5,793 bases of DNA from Clostridiales bacterium (GCA_007134725.1 SLKF01000055.1:1-5793), one strand, 5' to 3'; numbered from the stretch's first letter, positions 1 through 5,642 are shown. Translations and numbers: made by a program. The notes: a model not told the origin generated them from the letters alone.

Positions 1-1520
1 ATATTTTGGATATCAATACTGCACTCCAATAAATCCAATCCGTGATTTAAGGAAATCTTTCCTTGGATATCCTCTTCCTTTAGCACCTTTACTTTTTTAA
101 AATCATCGGAATAATAAATGGAAAGGTTGGTTTCACCCTGCAGTTTAGGCAATAAGGTCTCCAGAAAGAAGAAGATTTTTTCTTCCTCTTCAATATAGCA
201 TCGTCCTTTTTGTACGTTAAACTCTCCGTCCTCCAGCAACTCTAACAGATGGGTTTCTTTGCTCCCTTCCCGAATCAGAATTTCCTGATGGGATTTATAG
301 CTTTTCGGTTTCTTTTCCTGTTCTGCGGGAGAAAAGGGATTGATCTCTTTGTTCCCGTAAATAAATAACAGCTTGGCCACGACCTTTTTTCGCTCCAGGT
401 CCAAAAATAACTTCGCTTTCAGGGGTACATTGATGATTTTCTTTGCCAACTTATCTTGAATTTGGCAAAAACTATGTTCCTGAAGAACCGGAAGCACTTC
501 GGTGATGAAGGTTTTCGCCTGGGTTTTAGGGATGATCATTCCCTTGTCCCCTTCAATGGTCAAGCCTTTGATTAAAGGGCGAGCCCACTGATTCTCAGGC
601 TCCCGTAAGCTGTAAATACTCCCTTGATAATAAACCAGATTCTCCTGTTCATCCAAAGGAATAATCGGTGTATCCCCAATCTTTGTCAAGGACAGTGTAA
701 GATCCTTCGACAATTCTTTAATCTCCAAGTCCATAGGAATTTCTTCCGTGGAAAATTTCACCCCAGGGTAATATTGATCCTCCAACCAAAATGCGATCCC
801 TTCCTCTGTGGATTCCATACGTTTAAGAAGTCCCTCCAAGGCAAGGTTCCTTAACCTTAGGGTTTTGCCCTGGAAGACCTCGTCCTTCTGATTTTTATAC
901 AAGCGGTCTTCTTTATCCGCTCTCATATCTACTAGCAGTCCTAAGTAGTCCATAATTTCTTGATCTTCCCTGCTGAACTTATGAACATTCGGATCATAGG
1001 TGAAATTCTTTCCAAACACAACCGTTCTTTCCTTACGGTAATCCTTTAAGAATTCATGAATATCTTTAACGATATAGGTTTTTTCTTCTCCTATACGCAG
1101 CTCCATTTGTCCTATTCCTCCATTAACCTTCAACTCCAGCTCAAAATTCAAAATAATTTTCCCTTGTGTCCCTCTTTGCCGATAGGCCTCAATAAAGGAT
1201 TTTATTTGATTTTCCCGGTTTTTTCCGGGAGCTTCGTATTTCCCAATCAACATCAATAGGGCGGTAATATGCTTGCAGTCTCCATAATAACTATGATAGG
1301 CAGGACAGGTGCACCGGGTATTTTTAATTTTTCCCCGATCATCAAACCCCGCTTCCACTTCATACATACTGGTCCCTTGGACTTTCCCTTGAAAAAAACG
1401 ATAGTTTTCCGTGCTTCGGATTTTTTGTATTTCTCCCCGACTAAAAATTCCCAGGCCTTTTTTGTAGGTCGTATCCAGGGCCCCGCGAAGTCTTAGGGTT
1501 TCATCCGTTATATTATACAT
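1..1520 (-). CDS. SWIM zinc-finger SNF2-family helicase, N-terminal half (partial at left edge)
   Basis: About 506 residues can be read without a stop from an ATG at 1518-1520 until the frame leaves the left edge, so the C-terminus is missing. A SWIM zinc-binding motif is visible: C70-T-C72-P, then C82-K-H84 followed by a hydrophobic helix. The rest resembles the bacterial SNF2 helicase-associated region (PF08455 type), including an F-I-Y-G-N-K-E-I-N-P-F stretch at residues 386-396 and a final L-L-E-C-S-I-D-I segment. In this family the two RecA-like SNF2 ATPase lobes follow, so they should lie left of the window. Proteins of this class are ATP-dependent DNA or RNP remodelers related to HepA/RapA and B. 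subtilis YwqA; the exact substrate is unknown. The start is supported by an AGGTGAT ribosome site about 7 nt upstream. The gene has its own promoter and is separated from the phosphatase gene by a terminator, so it is probably transcribed alone or leads an operon going left. Family assignment is strong; the specific function is not. Confidence 0.86.
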   Translation of the reverse strand, partial: MYNITDETLRLRGALDTTYKKGLGIFSRGEIQKIRSTENYRFFQGKVQGTSMYEVEAGFDDRGKIKNTRCTCPAYHSYYGDCKHITALLMLIGKYEAPGKNRENQIKSFIEAYRQRGTQGKIILNFELELKVNGGIGQMELRIGEEKTYIVKDIHEFLKDYRKERTVVFGKNFTYDPNVHKFSREDQEIMDYLGLLVDMRADKEDRLYKNQKDEVFQGKTLRLRNLALEGLLKRMESTEEGIAFWLEDQYYPGVKFSTEEIPMDLEIKELSKDLTLSLTKIGDTPIIPLDEQENLVYYQGSIYSLREPENQWARPLIKGLTIEGDKGMIIPKTQAKTFITEVLPVLQEHSFCQIQDKLAKKIINVPLKAKLFLDLERKKVVAKLLFIYGNKEINPFSPAEQEKKPKSYKSHQEILIREGSKETHLLELLEDGEFNVQKGRCYIEEEEKIFFFLETLLPKLQGETNLSIYYSDDFKKVKVLKEEDIQGKISLNHGLDLLECSIDIQN

Positions 1521-1613
1521 TTCCTCATCACCTTATTCCTTCTATACTCACTTTATCGAATCATTCATTTACCTAATTCACAAAAATATTCCTTTGAATT
1601 TTGCCTAACCTTC

Positions 1614-1642
1614 ATTATACCATCTTTAAAGATTCTATCCAA
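1614..1642 (-). promoter_or_regulatory. Sigma-A-type extended -10 promoter for the helicase gene
   Basis: Read on the minus strand, a perfect TATAAT lies at 1614-1619, preceded by TGG at 1620-1622, which makes an extended -10 element (TGnTATAAT). A weak -35 candidate, TTGGAT, lies 17 nt upstream at 1637-1642. The expected start of transcription near 1607 gives a leader of roughly 87 nt before the helicase ATG. The site sits between the phosphatase terminator and the helicase gene, as expected for an independent promoter. Confidence 0.62.
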
Positions 1643-1654
1643 TGCTCTTAGACA

Positions 1655-1685
1655 AGAAAAAACCGGAGAGGTCTATTCTCCGGTT
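1655..1685 (-). terminator. Intrinsic terminator of the HAD phosphatase gene, overlapping its stop codon
   Basis: On the minus strand a perfect 9-bp stem (AACCGGAGA with TCTCCGGTT) pairs 1677-1685 with 1661-1669 around a 7-nt loop and runs straight into a T-rich tail (TTTTCT at 1655-1660). The TAG stop of the phosphatase gene (1673-1675) lies in the loop, so the ascending arm is made of the gene's last codons. The arrangement terminates minus-strand transcription before the helicase promoter. Confidence 0.85.
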
Positions 1686-2407
1686 AAAAATGCTTCTTCT
1701 AATTCCCCGATGTTTTCAATTACAGGGTAGTTATTCTCAATAAACTTTTCGTATTCATTATGACTGCCTTTGATCCCCACAAAATAAAACCCGTTATTTT
1801 CAGCGAAAAGCATATCCGTAAGGCTGTCCCCTACATATAGCACCTCGTTAGGCTCCAGCTGAAATTTCCTGCAAAATGCCTCCCCCATATGGGGATCCGG
1901 CTTTCCCCTGAAAAATCCGTCATCACTGCCAAGGAATTTAAAATAGGATTCAATGCCAAGGAGGTTTACATTGTGCAATGTGGATTCTTTGCTATCCGCC
2001 GTCACGATTCCCAAAATATATCCTTTTTGATAAAGTTTTTGAATCGTCTCCAGGGTGTTGGCTAAGGGTGTCACTGTTGCATCGGGCCCTTTGCTATGTC
2101 TTTCTAACAGCATACTTAAGGCGTCCTTTGTGATGGGTTTTTTACCAGTTTCTTTTTCCTTAGGCGGTCCTATTACGTCCATCCACTGCATGATAATTTC
2201 CTCTACCGGCGCGTATTGAATAAGACTTTCTTTTTCAAAGCCCAGCTCAGTGAAGCCCGAGAGCTTTTTGATCCTTAGAATCTCTTCCTTGGATAATCCG
2301 TAGGCTTCTTCCAACTCCTGAAAAATATTTCGAAATACTTTATGCCATGTTTTTTCAAATTCTATTAATGTTCCGTCTTTATCAAATATAATGCCTTTTA
2401 TTTTCAA
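1673..2407 (-). CDS. HAD-superfamily hydrolase, phosphoglycolate-phosphatase-like
   Basis: A 244-residue protein with all four HAD motifs. Motif I is F-D9-K-D11-G-T-L (nucleophile and acid/base aspartates), motif II is V-T136-A-D-S, motif III is K169 in G-K-P-D-P, and motif IV is G-D194-S-L-T-D198. The stretch between motifs I and II (about residues 15-115) is mostly helical in character and fits the C1 cap of subfamily IA, as in Gph and PpaX. The predicted role is cytosolic, Mg-dependent hydrolysis of a small phosphate ester; the substrate cannot be read from the sequence. The start codon is TTG at 2405-2407. It is supported by AGGAGG at 2417-2422 with a 9-nt spacer and by an in-frame stop two codons upstream. 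The gene is divergent from the zinc-ribbon membrane protein gene and ends in its own terminator. The superfamily call is secure; a Gph- or PpaX-like activity is a guess. Confidence 0.92.
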   Translation of the reverse strand: MKIKGIIFDKDGTLIEFEKTWHKVFRNIFQELEEAYGLSKEEILRIKKLSGFTELGFEKESLIQYAPVEEIIMQWMDVIGPPKEKETGKKPITKDALSMLLERHSKGPDATVTPLANTLETIQKLYQKGYILGIVTADSKESTLHNVNLLGIESYFKFLGSDDGFFRGKPDPHMGEAFCRKFQLEPNEVLYVGDSLTDMLFAENNGFYFVGIKGSHNEYEKFIENNYPVIENIGELEEAFLTGE

Positions 2408-2416
2408 GGGTTAAAA

Positions 2417-2422
2417 CCTCCT
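2417..2422 (-). promoter_or_regulatory. Ribosome binding site that fixes the TTG start of the HAD gene
   Basis: AGGAGG on the minus strand lies 9 nt before the TTG start. No in-frame ATG lies between it and the TTG, and an in-frame TAA sits just upstream of the TTG, so this site decides the start. Confidence 0.75.
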
Positions 2423-2471
2423 AAATCTATTTTTATAATGATCACCCTTATAGCTTTTTGAAAATTTCTCC

Positions 2472-2500
2472 GTGATTATTTCAATGATATCATGTATAAT
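2472..2500 (+). promoter_or_regulatory. Probable sigma-A promoter for the zinc-ribbon/J-domain membrane pair
   Basis: A perfect TATAAT lies at 2495-2500, with a weak -35 candidate, GTGATT, at 2472-2477 and a 17-nt spacer. Transcription would start near 2507, about 52 nt before the zinc-ribbon ATG. The only other support is the position in the divergent spacer. I could not find an equally good promoter facing the HAD gene in the same spacer. Confidence 0.45.
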
Positions 2501-2558
2501 GGGAATTTATAAAGGCTAAAAATAATTCGAACACTTTTAAAAATCAAGGAGGTTCATT

Positions 2559-2951
2559 ATGAAATGGTTCACTAAATATATGCACGGTCGGGCGGGCGGA
2601 GATCATTTTTCCATCTTTTTGCTCCTTTTTTCTGTGGTAATCACCTTAATCGGCCGCATTGCAGGAATTTCTATTATTGAAATAGCCAGCTACATTCCAT
2701 TGATTTTCGGTGTGTATCGAATTTTTTCGAAAAACATCCAAAAACGAAGGATGGAAAACTATAAATTTATGATGAAAGTCAGTCCATTGTATAAGCGGTT
2801 TCATAAACTCCTTACCCGTTTACGGTTTTCCAAAACCCATAGGTTTATGCCTTGCACCACTTGCAAATCCATGCTTCGGGTTCCCAAAAACAAAGGAAAA
2901 ATCCGAGTAACCTGTCCCAGCTGCAAAAACCAGTTTATCCGAAAAACATAA
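2559..2951 (+). CDS. Small membrane protein with C-terminal zinc ribbon
   Basis: A 130-residue protein of a kind I do not recognise by name. After a short basic N-terminus there are two hydrophobic segments (about residues 17-36 and 38-56), probably a helical hairpin in the membrane. A strongly basic region follows (about 57-96), and then a four-cysteine zinc ribbon: C99-T-T-C102 and C119-P-S-C122, separated by a basic loop. Positive-inside logic places the basic region and the ribbon in the cytoplasm. The start is clear: AAGGAGG at 2546-2552 lies 6 nt before the ATG. The J-domain membrane protein gene begins 106 nt after the stop with no terminator between, so the two are probably co-transcribed. 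The ribbon could bind nucleic acid, a partner protein or only structural zinc. An operonic link with a J-protein makes a chaperone-related role possible, but this is inference. Confidence 0.85.
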   Translation: MKWFTKYMHGRAGGDHFSIFLLLFSVVITLIGRIAGISIIEIASYIPLIFGVYRIFSKNIQKRRMENYKFMMKVSPLYKRFHKLLTRLRFSKTHRFMPCTTCKSMLRVPKNKGKIRVTCPSCKNQFIRKT

Positions 2952-3057
2952 AAAGTCGGAAACCGGTAGGTGAATTTCTAACTCAAGGAAAAAGCGGTCA
3001 TAATAACTACTAAACCTGGTCATGAGAAATACACTATTAGAAGGAGAGCATCTCTCA

Positions 3058-3846
3058 ATGAACTTAATGAATAAAATCTTAGGAAAAATTCTCTACATCT
3101 TCACGAAAGCCTTAGAAGGGATTTTAGATGTCGCCATACGTATTTTAGAAACCATCATCCTGATTACAAAAGGGGTTTCCAGCGGTCTCTTTCTGCTTCT
3201 CAGTATGGGCGGTTGTCTCTTCTTTATCCTTTTTGCCATTCCCCTGGGGGTTCGGGTATTAAGCAATCCCTCTGCCTTGGGCATCATCTTATTTCTCCTG
3301 TTCTTTCCGGTCCTGGGAGGAAAGTTTCTGACCCAACTGAAAAAACAGAAATTCCTCTATACTTCCTTTCTGTTCAATCTATCGAATCATTTGATCAATC
3401 CATCAGCCTATCCCTATAAGTCCTTTTCCACCTACAAGCAAAGCTATGAACAAGCAGAAGAAGATTACAGAAAAGAACAGGAACGTCGGTACTATGAGCA
3501 GCAGCAGCAAAAACAGCGTGCATGGAATGAACAGTTCAATCAGGGCCGGTCCCAAGGAAATCAAGGTAGTCGGTTCTACTATCGCACAGGCTCCGGCGGT
3601 CAGTGGAGTCACCACCAAGGAGGCTCCAATCATTCTTTTGGCGGTGCACAGGTAAATCATCAGAAAAAATATAAAGAGAGTTTGGATCTCTTAGAGGTTT
3701 CTGAGGGCGCCGACGATAAACAACTGAAAATGGCTTACCGAAAAAAAGCAAAAAAATACCATCCGGACATCAATAAGGATTCCAATGCTACACGAAAATT
3801 TCAGGAAATAAATGATGCCTACAAATTTTTAAGTGACTATTCCTAG
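3058..3846 (+). CDS. Membrane-anchored J-domain (DnaJ-like) protein
   Basis: The preferred ATG at 3058-3060 gives 262 residues; AAGGAGA at 3041-3047 lies 10 nt before it. A longer reading from the ATG at 3022 would add 12 residues but has no ribosome site. In order: an amphipathic or hydrophobic N-terminal stretch (1-40), two membrane helices (about 43-66 and 72-90), a basic and Gln/Glu-rich segment likely to be helical or coiled-coil (about 126-163), a Gly/Ser/Gln/His-rich flexible linker (about 164-202), and a J-domain at the extreme C-terminus (about 204-260). The J-domain carries H235-P-D237 after a basic helix II, and a helix III of the F-Q-E-I-N-D-A-Y type. J-domains stimulate the ATPase of DnaK through the HPD loop, so this protein probably recruits DnaK to the cytoplasmic membrane face. 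It lacks the Gly/Phe and zinc-finger regions of true DnaJ, so it is class III-like and not the housekeeping DnaJ. Its client is unknown. Confidence 0.9.
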   Translation: MNLMNKILGKILYIFTKALEGILDVAIRILETIILITKGVSSGLFLLLSMGGCLFFILFAIPLGVRVLSNPSALGIILFLLFFPVLGGKFLTQLKKQKFLYTSFLFNLSNHLINPSAYPYKSFSTYKQSYEQAEEDYRKEQERRYYEQQQQKQRAWNEQFNQGRSQGNQGSRFYYRTGSGGQWSHHQGGSNHSFGGAQVNHQKKYKESLDLLEVSEGADDKQLKMAYRKKAKKYHPDINKDSNATRKFQEINDAYKFLSDYS

Positions 3847-3856
3847 GCAAACGGAT

Positions 3857-3886
3857 ACCGCCACCGGACTTCCCGGTGGCGGTTTT
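3857..3886 (+). terminator. Intrinsic terminator after the J-domain protein gene
   Basis: A perfect 11-bp GC-rich stem pairs 3857-3867 with 3873-3883 around a 5-nt loop (ACTTC), followed by a short TTT at 3884-3886. It begins 10 nt after the J-protein stop codon (TAG, 3844-3846). The T tract is short, but the stem is very stable. The stop codon of the convergent minus-strand gene (3885-3887) abuts the hairpin. Read from that strand there is no T tract, so efficient termination is best supported for the plus direction. Confidence 0.75.
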
Positions 3887-4136
3887 ACGCTCCTCCCCGT
3901 AAAAATGCCCGTCGATATCGTTGTACTGCAGTATCTACGGCTTCCTCTTCTCCTTTGAAAACGATCCGTGTCCGAGGGATCCGTATGTTTTTGTATTCCC
4001 GGTCTTTAGAGGTTTCAAGGGCTACTTCCCACTTTTCTCCCAGGTATTTTTCCAGGCAAAGTGGCTTTGCGGCCTTCTCAAAATAATCTTTGATTTCATG
4101 ATAGGGAATCCCACTCAGGATCACCACTTCTTTCAT
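3885..4136 (-). CDS. Hypothetical protein, 83 residues
   Basis: I do not recognise this family. The protein is soluble, with no signal peptide and no membrane helix. It opens with a beta-strand-like segment (V-V-I-L-S-G-I-P at 4-11) and continues with a helix containing K-D-Y-F-E-K-A-A. A short middle part has a W-E-V-A-L-E segment, then a basic I-R-I-P-R-T-R-I-V-F-K strand, and finally a helix with Y-R-R-A-F-L-R near the C-terminus. The alternating strand and helix pattern suggests a compact alpha/beta domain. The single cysteine (C27) argues against a metal ribbon. The ATG at 4134-4136 has a modest AAAGGATG ribosome site upstream. The gene follows the YueD-like reductase after 49 nt with no terminator between, so the two are probably co-transcribed. 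The balanced composition and the site support a real gene; no function can be assigned. Confidence 0.7.
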   Translation of the reverse strand: MKEVVILSGIPYHEIKDYFEKAAKPLCLEKYLGEKWEVALETSKDREYKNIRIPRTRIVFKGEEEAVDTAVQRYRRAFLRGGA

Positions 4137-4185
4137 AATTTCACATCCTTTGAACAGTCATCTAGGGAAGAAAAATCCGAGCTTT

Positions 4186-4941
4186 TTACAGCAGATCCCG
4201 AACATCCAATAGCTCCCCCTGCTGATAGTTTCCGGTCAGTAACAGCTCTTTCACCTTTTCTGCCACAAGTTCAGAAGCCAATAGCTTCCCCTCTTTTTTG
4301 TAGTTCTGAAACTTCTCCAATTCCTGGAAATCTTCTTTATCTGAACTTCGAATCTCTTCCTGCATTTTCGTATCCATAATCGCCGGTGCTAAGGATAGTA
4401 TCTTAACCGGATACTCACTTTTTTCCTGTTCCAGCCCTACGGACTGGGTAAAAAGATTGACCCCGGCTTTTGCTGCGCAGTAGCTGGACCAGCCGTAATG
4501 GGGTTTTTTTCCTGCTCCCGAGGAGATGTTAATCACCCCTTTATCTCCCTTAAACCCTTGGGTATGCTTGATAAAAGCAGCGGTTAAAATTAAGGGGGCT
4601 CCTAAATTTACATGCAGGTTGTTTAGAATTTCTTCGTTATCGCAGTCTTCTAAGCGTTTAACCGGTGCCAATACCCCGGCATTGTTCACTAAAAAAATTC
4701 CCTCCGCTGTAGCAAAATCCATCTTTTGAAATATTTCTTTCATCAAGGTTCTTATTTTGTTATGATCCGCCAAATCAAATTCGAAAAATTCCAGCTTTCC
4801 CGGCTTCTGCTCGGCAAAATCCATGAGTTCTTGGTCTTTTTTTCGGGAAATGGAAAACACCCGATGCCCCTCTTCGATTAAGGTTTTGGCTAAGGCCTTG
4901 CCTAAGCCTCTGGACGTCCCGGTAATAATAACGTTTTTCAT
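4186..4941 (-). CDS. yueD: Short-chain dehydrogenase/reductase, YueD-like (benzil reductase family)
   Basis: A 251-residue classical SDR with a Rossmann fold. The NAD(P)-binding motif T-G-T-S-R-G-L-G is at 7-14, S32-R33 after strand 2 favours NADPH, D56-L57 follows strand 3, and N-N-A-G is at 86-89. The catalytic set is N112, S140/S141, Y154 and K158 (Y-C-A-A-K). Around the active site and in the C-terminal part (G-W-S-S-Y-C, then M-D-T-K-M-Q and I-R-S-S) it closely resembles what I recall of B. subtilis YueD, which reduces benzil to (S)-benzoin; the physiological substrate is unknown. Length matches that family. One oddity is that the Pro-Gly after strand 6 reads A-P186-A187. The ATG at 4939-4941 follows a GGAG-containing ribosome site (AAAGGAGAGG). 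No good promoter was found upstream. The gene is probably first in a two-gene unit with the 83-residue protein. SDR membership is certain; the YueD subfamily is likely. Confidence 0.9.
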   Translation of the reverse strand: MKNVIITGTSRGLGKALAKTLIEEGHRVFSISRKKDQELMDFAEQKPGKLEFFEFDLADHNKIRTLMKEIFQKMDFATAEGIFLVNNAGVLAPVKRLEDCDNEEILNNLHVNLGAPLILTAAFIKHTQGFKGDKGVINISSGAGKKPHYGWSSYCAAKAGVNLFTQSVGLEQEKSEYPVKILSLAPAIMDTKMQEEIRSSDKEDFQELEKFQNYKKEGKLLASELVAEKVKELLLTGNYQQGELLDVRDLL

Positions 4942-5073
4942 AACGATCCTCTCCTTTATCCTTATTTTGCTTTTTAGTGTAGTGCCTGTTTCTTTTTTGG
5001 ATTCCGGTGGTTTTAGAAACTATTCTTTATCTACCCCCTATCCTCTACTCTACGCAAAGAACCCCAACTGCTT

Positions 5074-5106
5074 TGGCTTCCTTATGGGGTATGGCTTCCT
5101 TATGGG
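5074..5106. repeat. Two-copy tandem direct repeat, 15-bp unit at 18-bp period
   Basis: The 15-bp unit TGGCTTCCTTATGGG occurs at 5074-5088 and again, identically, at 5092-5106, with a 3-bp gap (GTA). It lies 29 bp upstream of the ywbE -10 box and about 130 bp upstream of the reductase start. Spacing of nearly two helical turns is compatible with a regulator site, but chance duplication is equally possible. Confidence 0.7.
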
Positions 5107-5131
5107 ACCCCTCGCTATTCCCCTACTTTCC

Positions 5132-5140
5132 TGATATACT
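5132..5140 (+). promoter_or_regulatory. Extended -10 promoter for ywbE
   Basis: TGA followed by TATACT forms an extended -10 element (TGnTATACT; -10 hexamer at 5135-5140). No recognisable -35 hexamer lies at the normal distance, as can be tolerated with an extended -10. Transcription would start near 5147, leaving a leader of about 39 nt and excluding the upstream TTG at 5144 as a start codon. Confidence 0.5.
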
Positions 5141-5185
5141 TAATTGGATAAAAAAATCTTACGTACGATCAAAGGAGTGAGTTAC

Positions 5186-5377
5186 ATGGACGGAACCAAA
5201 AGAAGTAATATTACCATTGGCGCTACAGTTCATATTGTTGAAAAACAAAACCAAGGCAATGGAGAATTAACCAAGGGGGTCATTAAAACCATCCTTACAA
5301 AATCCCCAAACCATCCCCACGGTATTAAGGTACGATTGGAAAGTGGGGAAGTTGGCCGGGTAAAAGAAGTCCTCTAA
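5186..5377 (+). CDS. ywbE: YwbE family protein
   Basis: A 63-residue cytosolic protein recognised as the YwbE family (DUF2196). Its features are K-R-S-N-I at the N-terminus, a strand with V-H-I-V-E-K, the G-x-L-T-K-G-V-I-K turn, and the conserved S-P-N-H-P-H-G-I-K-V-R-L-E core (residues 41-53) followed by G-x-V-G-R-V. The pattern suggests a small beta-barrel of SH3/KOW-like type; the function of the family is not established. The ATG at 5186-5188 is chosen because AAAGGAG (5171-5177) lies 8 nt upstream. An in-frame TTG at 5144 would add 14 residues but lies at or before the predicted transcription start and has no ribosome site. The usual family length is close to 60-65 residues, which agrees. 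The gene stands alone, converging on the DUF3006 gene. Confidence 0.9.
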   Translation: MDGTKRSNITIGATVHIVEKQNQGNGELTKGVIKTILTKSPNHPHGIKVRLESGEVGRVKEVL

Positions 5378-5391
5378 GGCTTTTTTTACCC
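5358..5391 (+). other. Long imperfect hairpin spanning the ywbE stop codon
   Basis: GGGTAAAAGAAG (5358-5369) can pair with CTTTTTTTACCC (5380-5391): 12 bp with one G-T pair. The apical CCT/AGG (5371-5373 with 5377-5379) can add 3 bp across a bulged T5370. The TAA stop (5375-5377) lies in this apical part. No T tract follows the stem, so it is not a standard terminator in the plus direction. It may protect the 3' end or assist termination together with the next hairpin. Confidence 0.5.
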
Positions 5392-5392
5392 C

Positions 5393-5414
5393 AAAAAACG
5401 ACCCCTAAGGGTCG
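5393..5414 (-). terminator. Intrinsic terminator of the DUF3006 gene, possibly bidirectional
   Basis: CGACCC (5399-5404) pairs with GGGTCG (5409-5414) around a 4-nt loop. On the minus strand the stem is followed by six T residues (complement of 5393-5398), an ideal tail for the DUF3006 gene, which ends 14 nt away. In the plus direction the tail is only CTTTCATT, so termination of ywbE here would be weaker. Confidence 0.72.
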
Positions 5415-5428
5415 CTTTCATTAGGATA

Positions 5429-5638
5429 TCAGGATTTTCTCCATAGGTTTTGCATCATCTTTTCCATGTTTTGTCTACGTTCCCCGGTCTTTTCTTCATT
5501 GATTTTAATATCAATAATATCCCCTTCTTTTGCACCTTCCGGCACCAAAATTTTGGGCATATTGACGGTTTCTTTATTTGCCAGCTCTACCACAACAAAA
5601 TTTCCTTCAAATCGGTCTATCGTAACCCGCATAATCAT
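5429..5638 (-). CDS. DUF3006 family protein
   Basis: A 69-residue soluble protein matching the DUF3006 pattern: V-T-I-D-R-F-E-G near the N-terminus, then V-V-V-E-L, a short variable part, I-L-V-P-E-G-A-K-E-G-D-I-I-D-I, and a charged C-terminal tail rich in Lys, Arg, Glu and Met. The family is small and beta-rich and has no established function; members are often found next to a gene for a secreted or membrane protein, such as ComEC-like metallo-beta-lactamase proteins. Here the upstream neighbour is a hydrophobic protein of unknown type, 57 nt away and in the same direction, so an operon is likely. Two starts are possible: ATG at 5636-5638, or ATG at 5630-5632 (M3), which sits better with the nearer AAAGGA ribosome site. 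The difference is two residues. The gene ends just before its own terminator. Confidence 0.82.
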   Translation of the reverse strand: MIMRVTIDRFEGNFVVVELANKETVNMPKILVPEGAKEGDIIDIKINEEKTGERRQNMEKMMQNLWRKS

Positions 5639-5642
5639 CGAT

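Larger units (their letters stand above)
4942..5185. other. Divergent intergenic spacer with a pyrimidine-rich stretch and a tandem repeat
   Basis: This 244-bp spacer separates the reductase gene (minus) from ywbE (plus). It holds the ribosome site of each, a tandem repeat at 5074-5106 and an extended -10 box for ywbE. A C/T-rich stretch on the plus strand runs through about 5022-5052. I saw no convincing -35/-10 pair facing the reductase gene and no small reading frame with a ribosome site. Confidence 0.6.

Noticed and set aside
624..1496. Three plus-strand open frames (624-854, 1056-1259, 1269-1496) within the left part of the window
   Set aside because: They lie antisense to the continuous helicase frame, whose SWIM motif and family features are clear. 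They have no ribosome sites and their products are of low-complexity composition.
2423..2470. TATAAA- and TATAAG-like boxes on the minus strand upstream of the HAD gene
   Set aside because: No -35-like hexamer was found at a suitable distance and no extended -10 is present, so I could not support a specific promoter in this A/T-rich stretch.
3022..3057. An upstream ATG that would extend the J-domain protein by 12 residues
   Set aside because: There is no ribosome site before it, while AAGGAGA is correctly placed for the ATG at 3058.
3403..3751. Open frames on both strands inside the J-domain gene (3403-3660 minus, 3446-3655 plus, 3536-3751 minus)
   Set aside because: They overlap the linker and the start of the J-domain, which are clearly coding in the J-protein frame. 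They have no independent start signals.
3921..4379. A 152-codon plus-strand open frame
   Set aside because: It is antisense to both the 83-residue protein and the end of the reductase, has no ribosome site, and its product is rich in Phe, Ser and Pro, typical of a shadow frame.
4823..5134. A 103-codon plus-strand open frame with a hydrophobic middle and a repeated G-F-L-M-G sequence
   Set aside because: It starts inside the reductase gene on the opposite strand without a ribosome site. The repeated peptide is only the translation of the tandem DNA repeat in the spacer.
5144..5185. A TTG start that would extend YwbE by 14 residues
   Set aside because: It lies at or before the predicted transcription start, lacks a ribosome site, and would exceed the usual family length.
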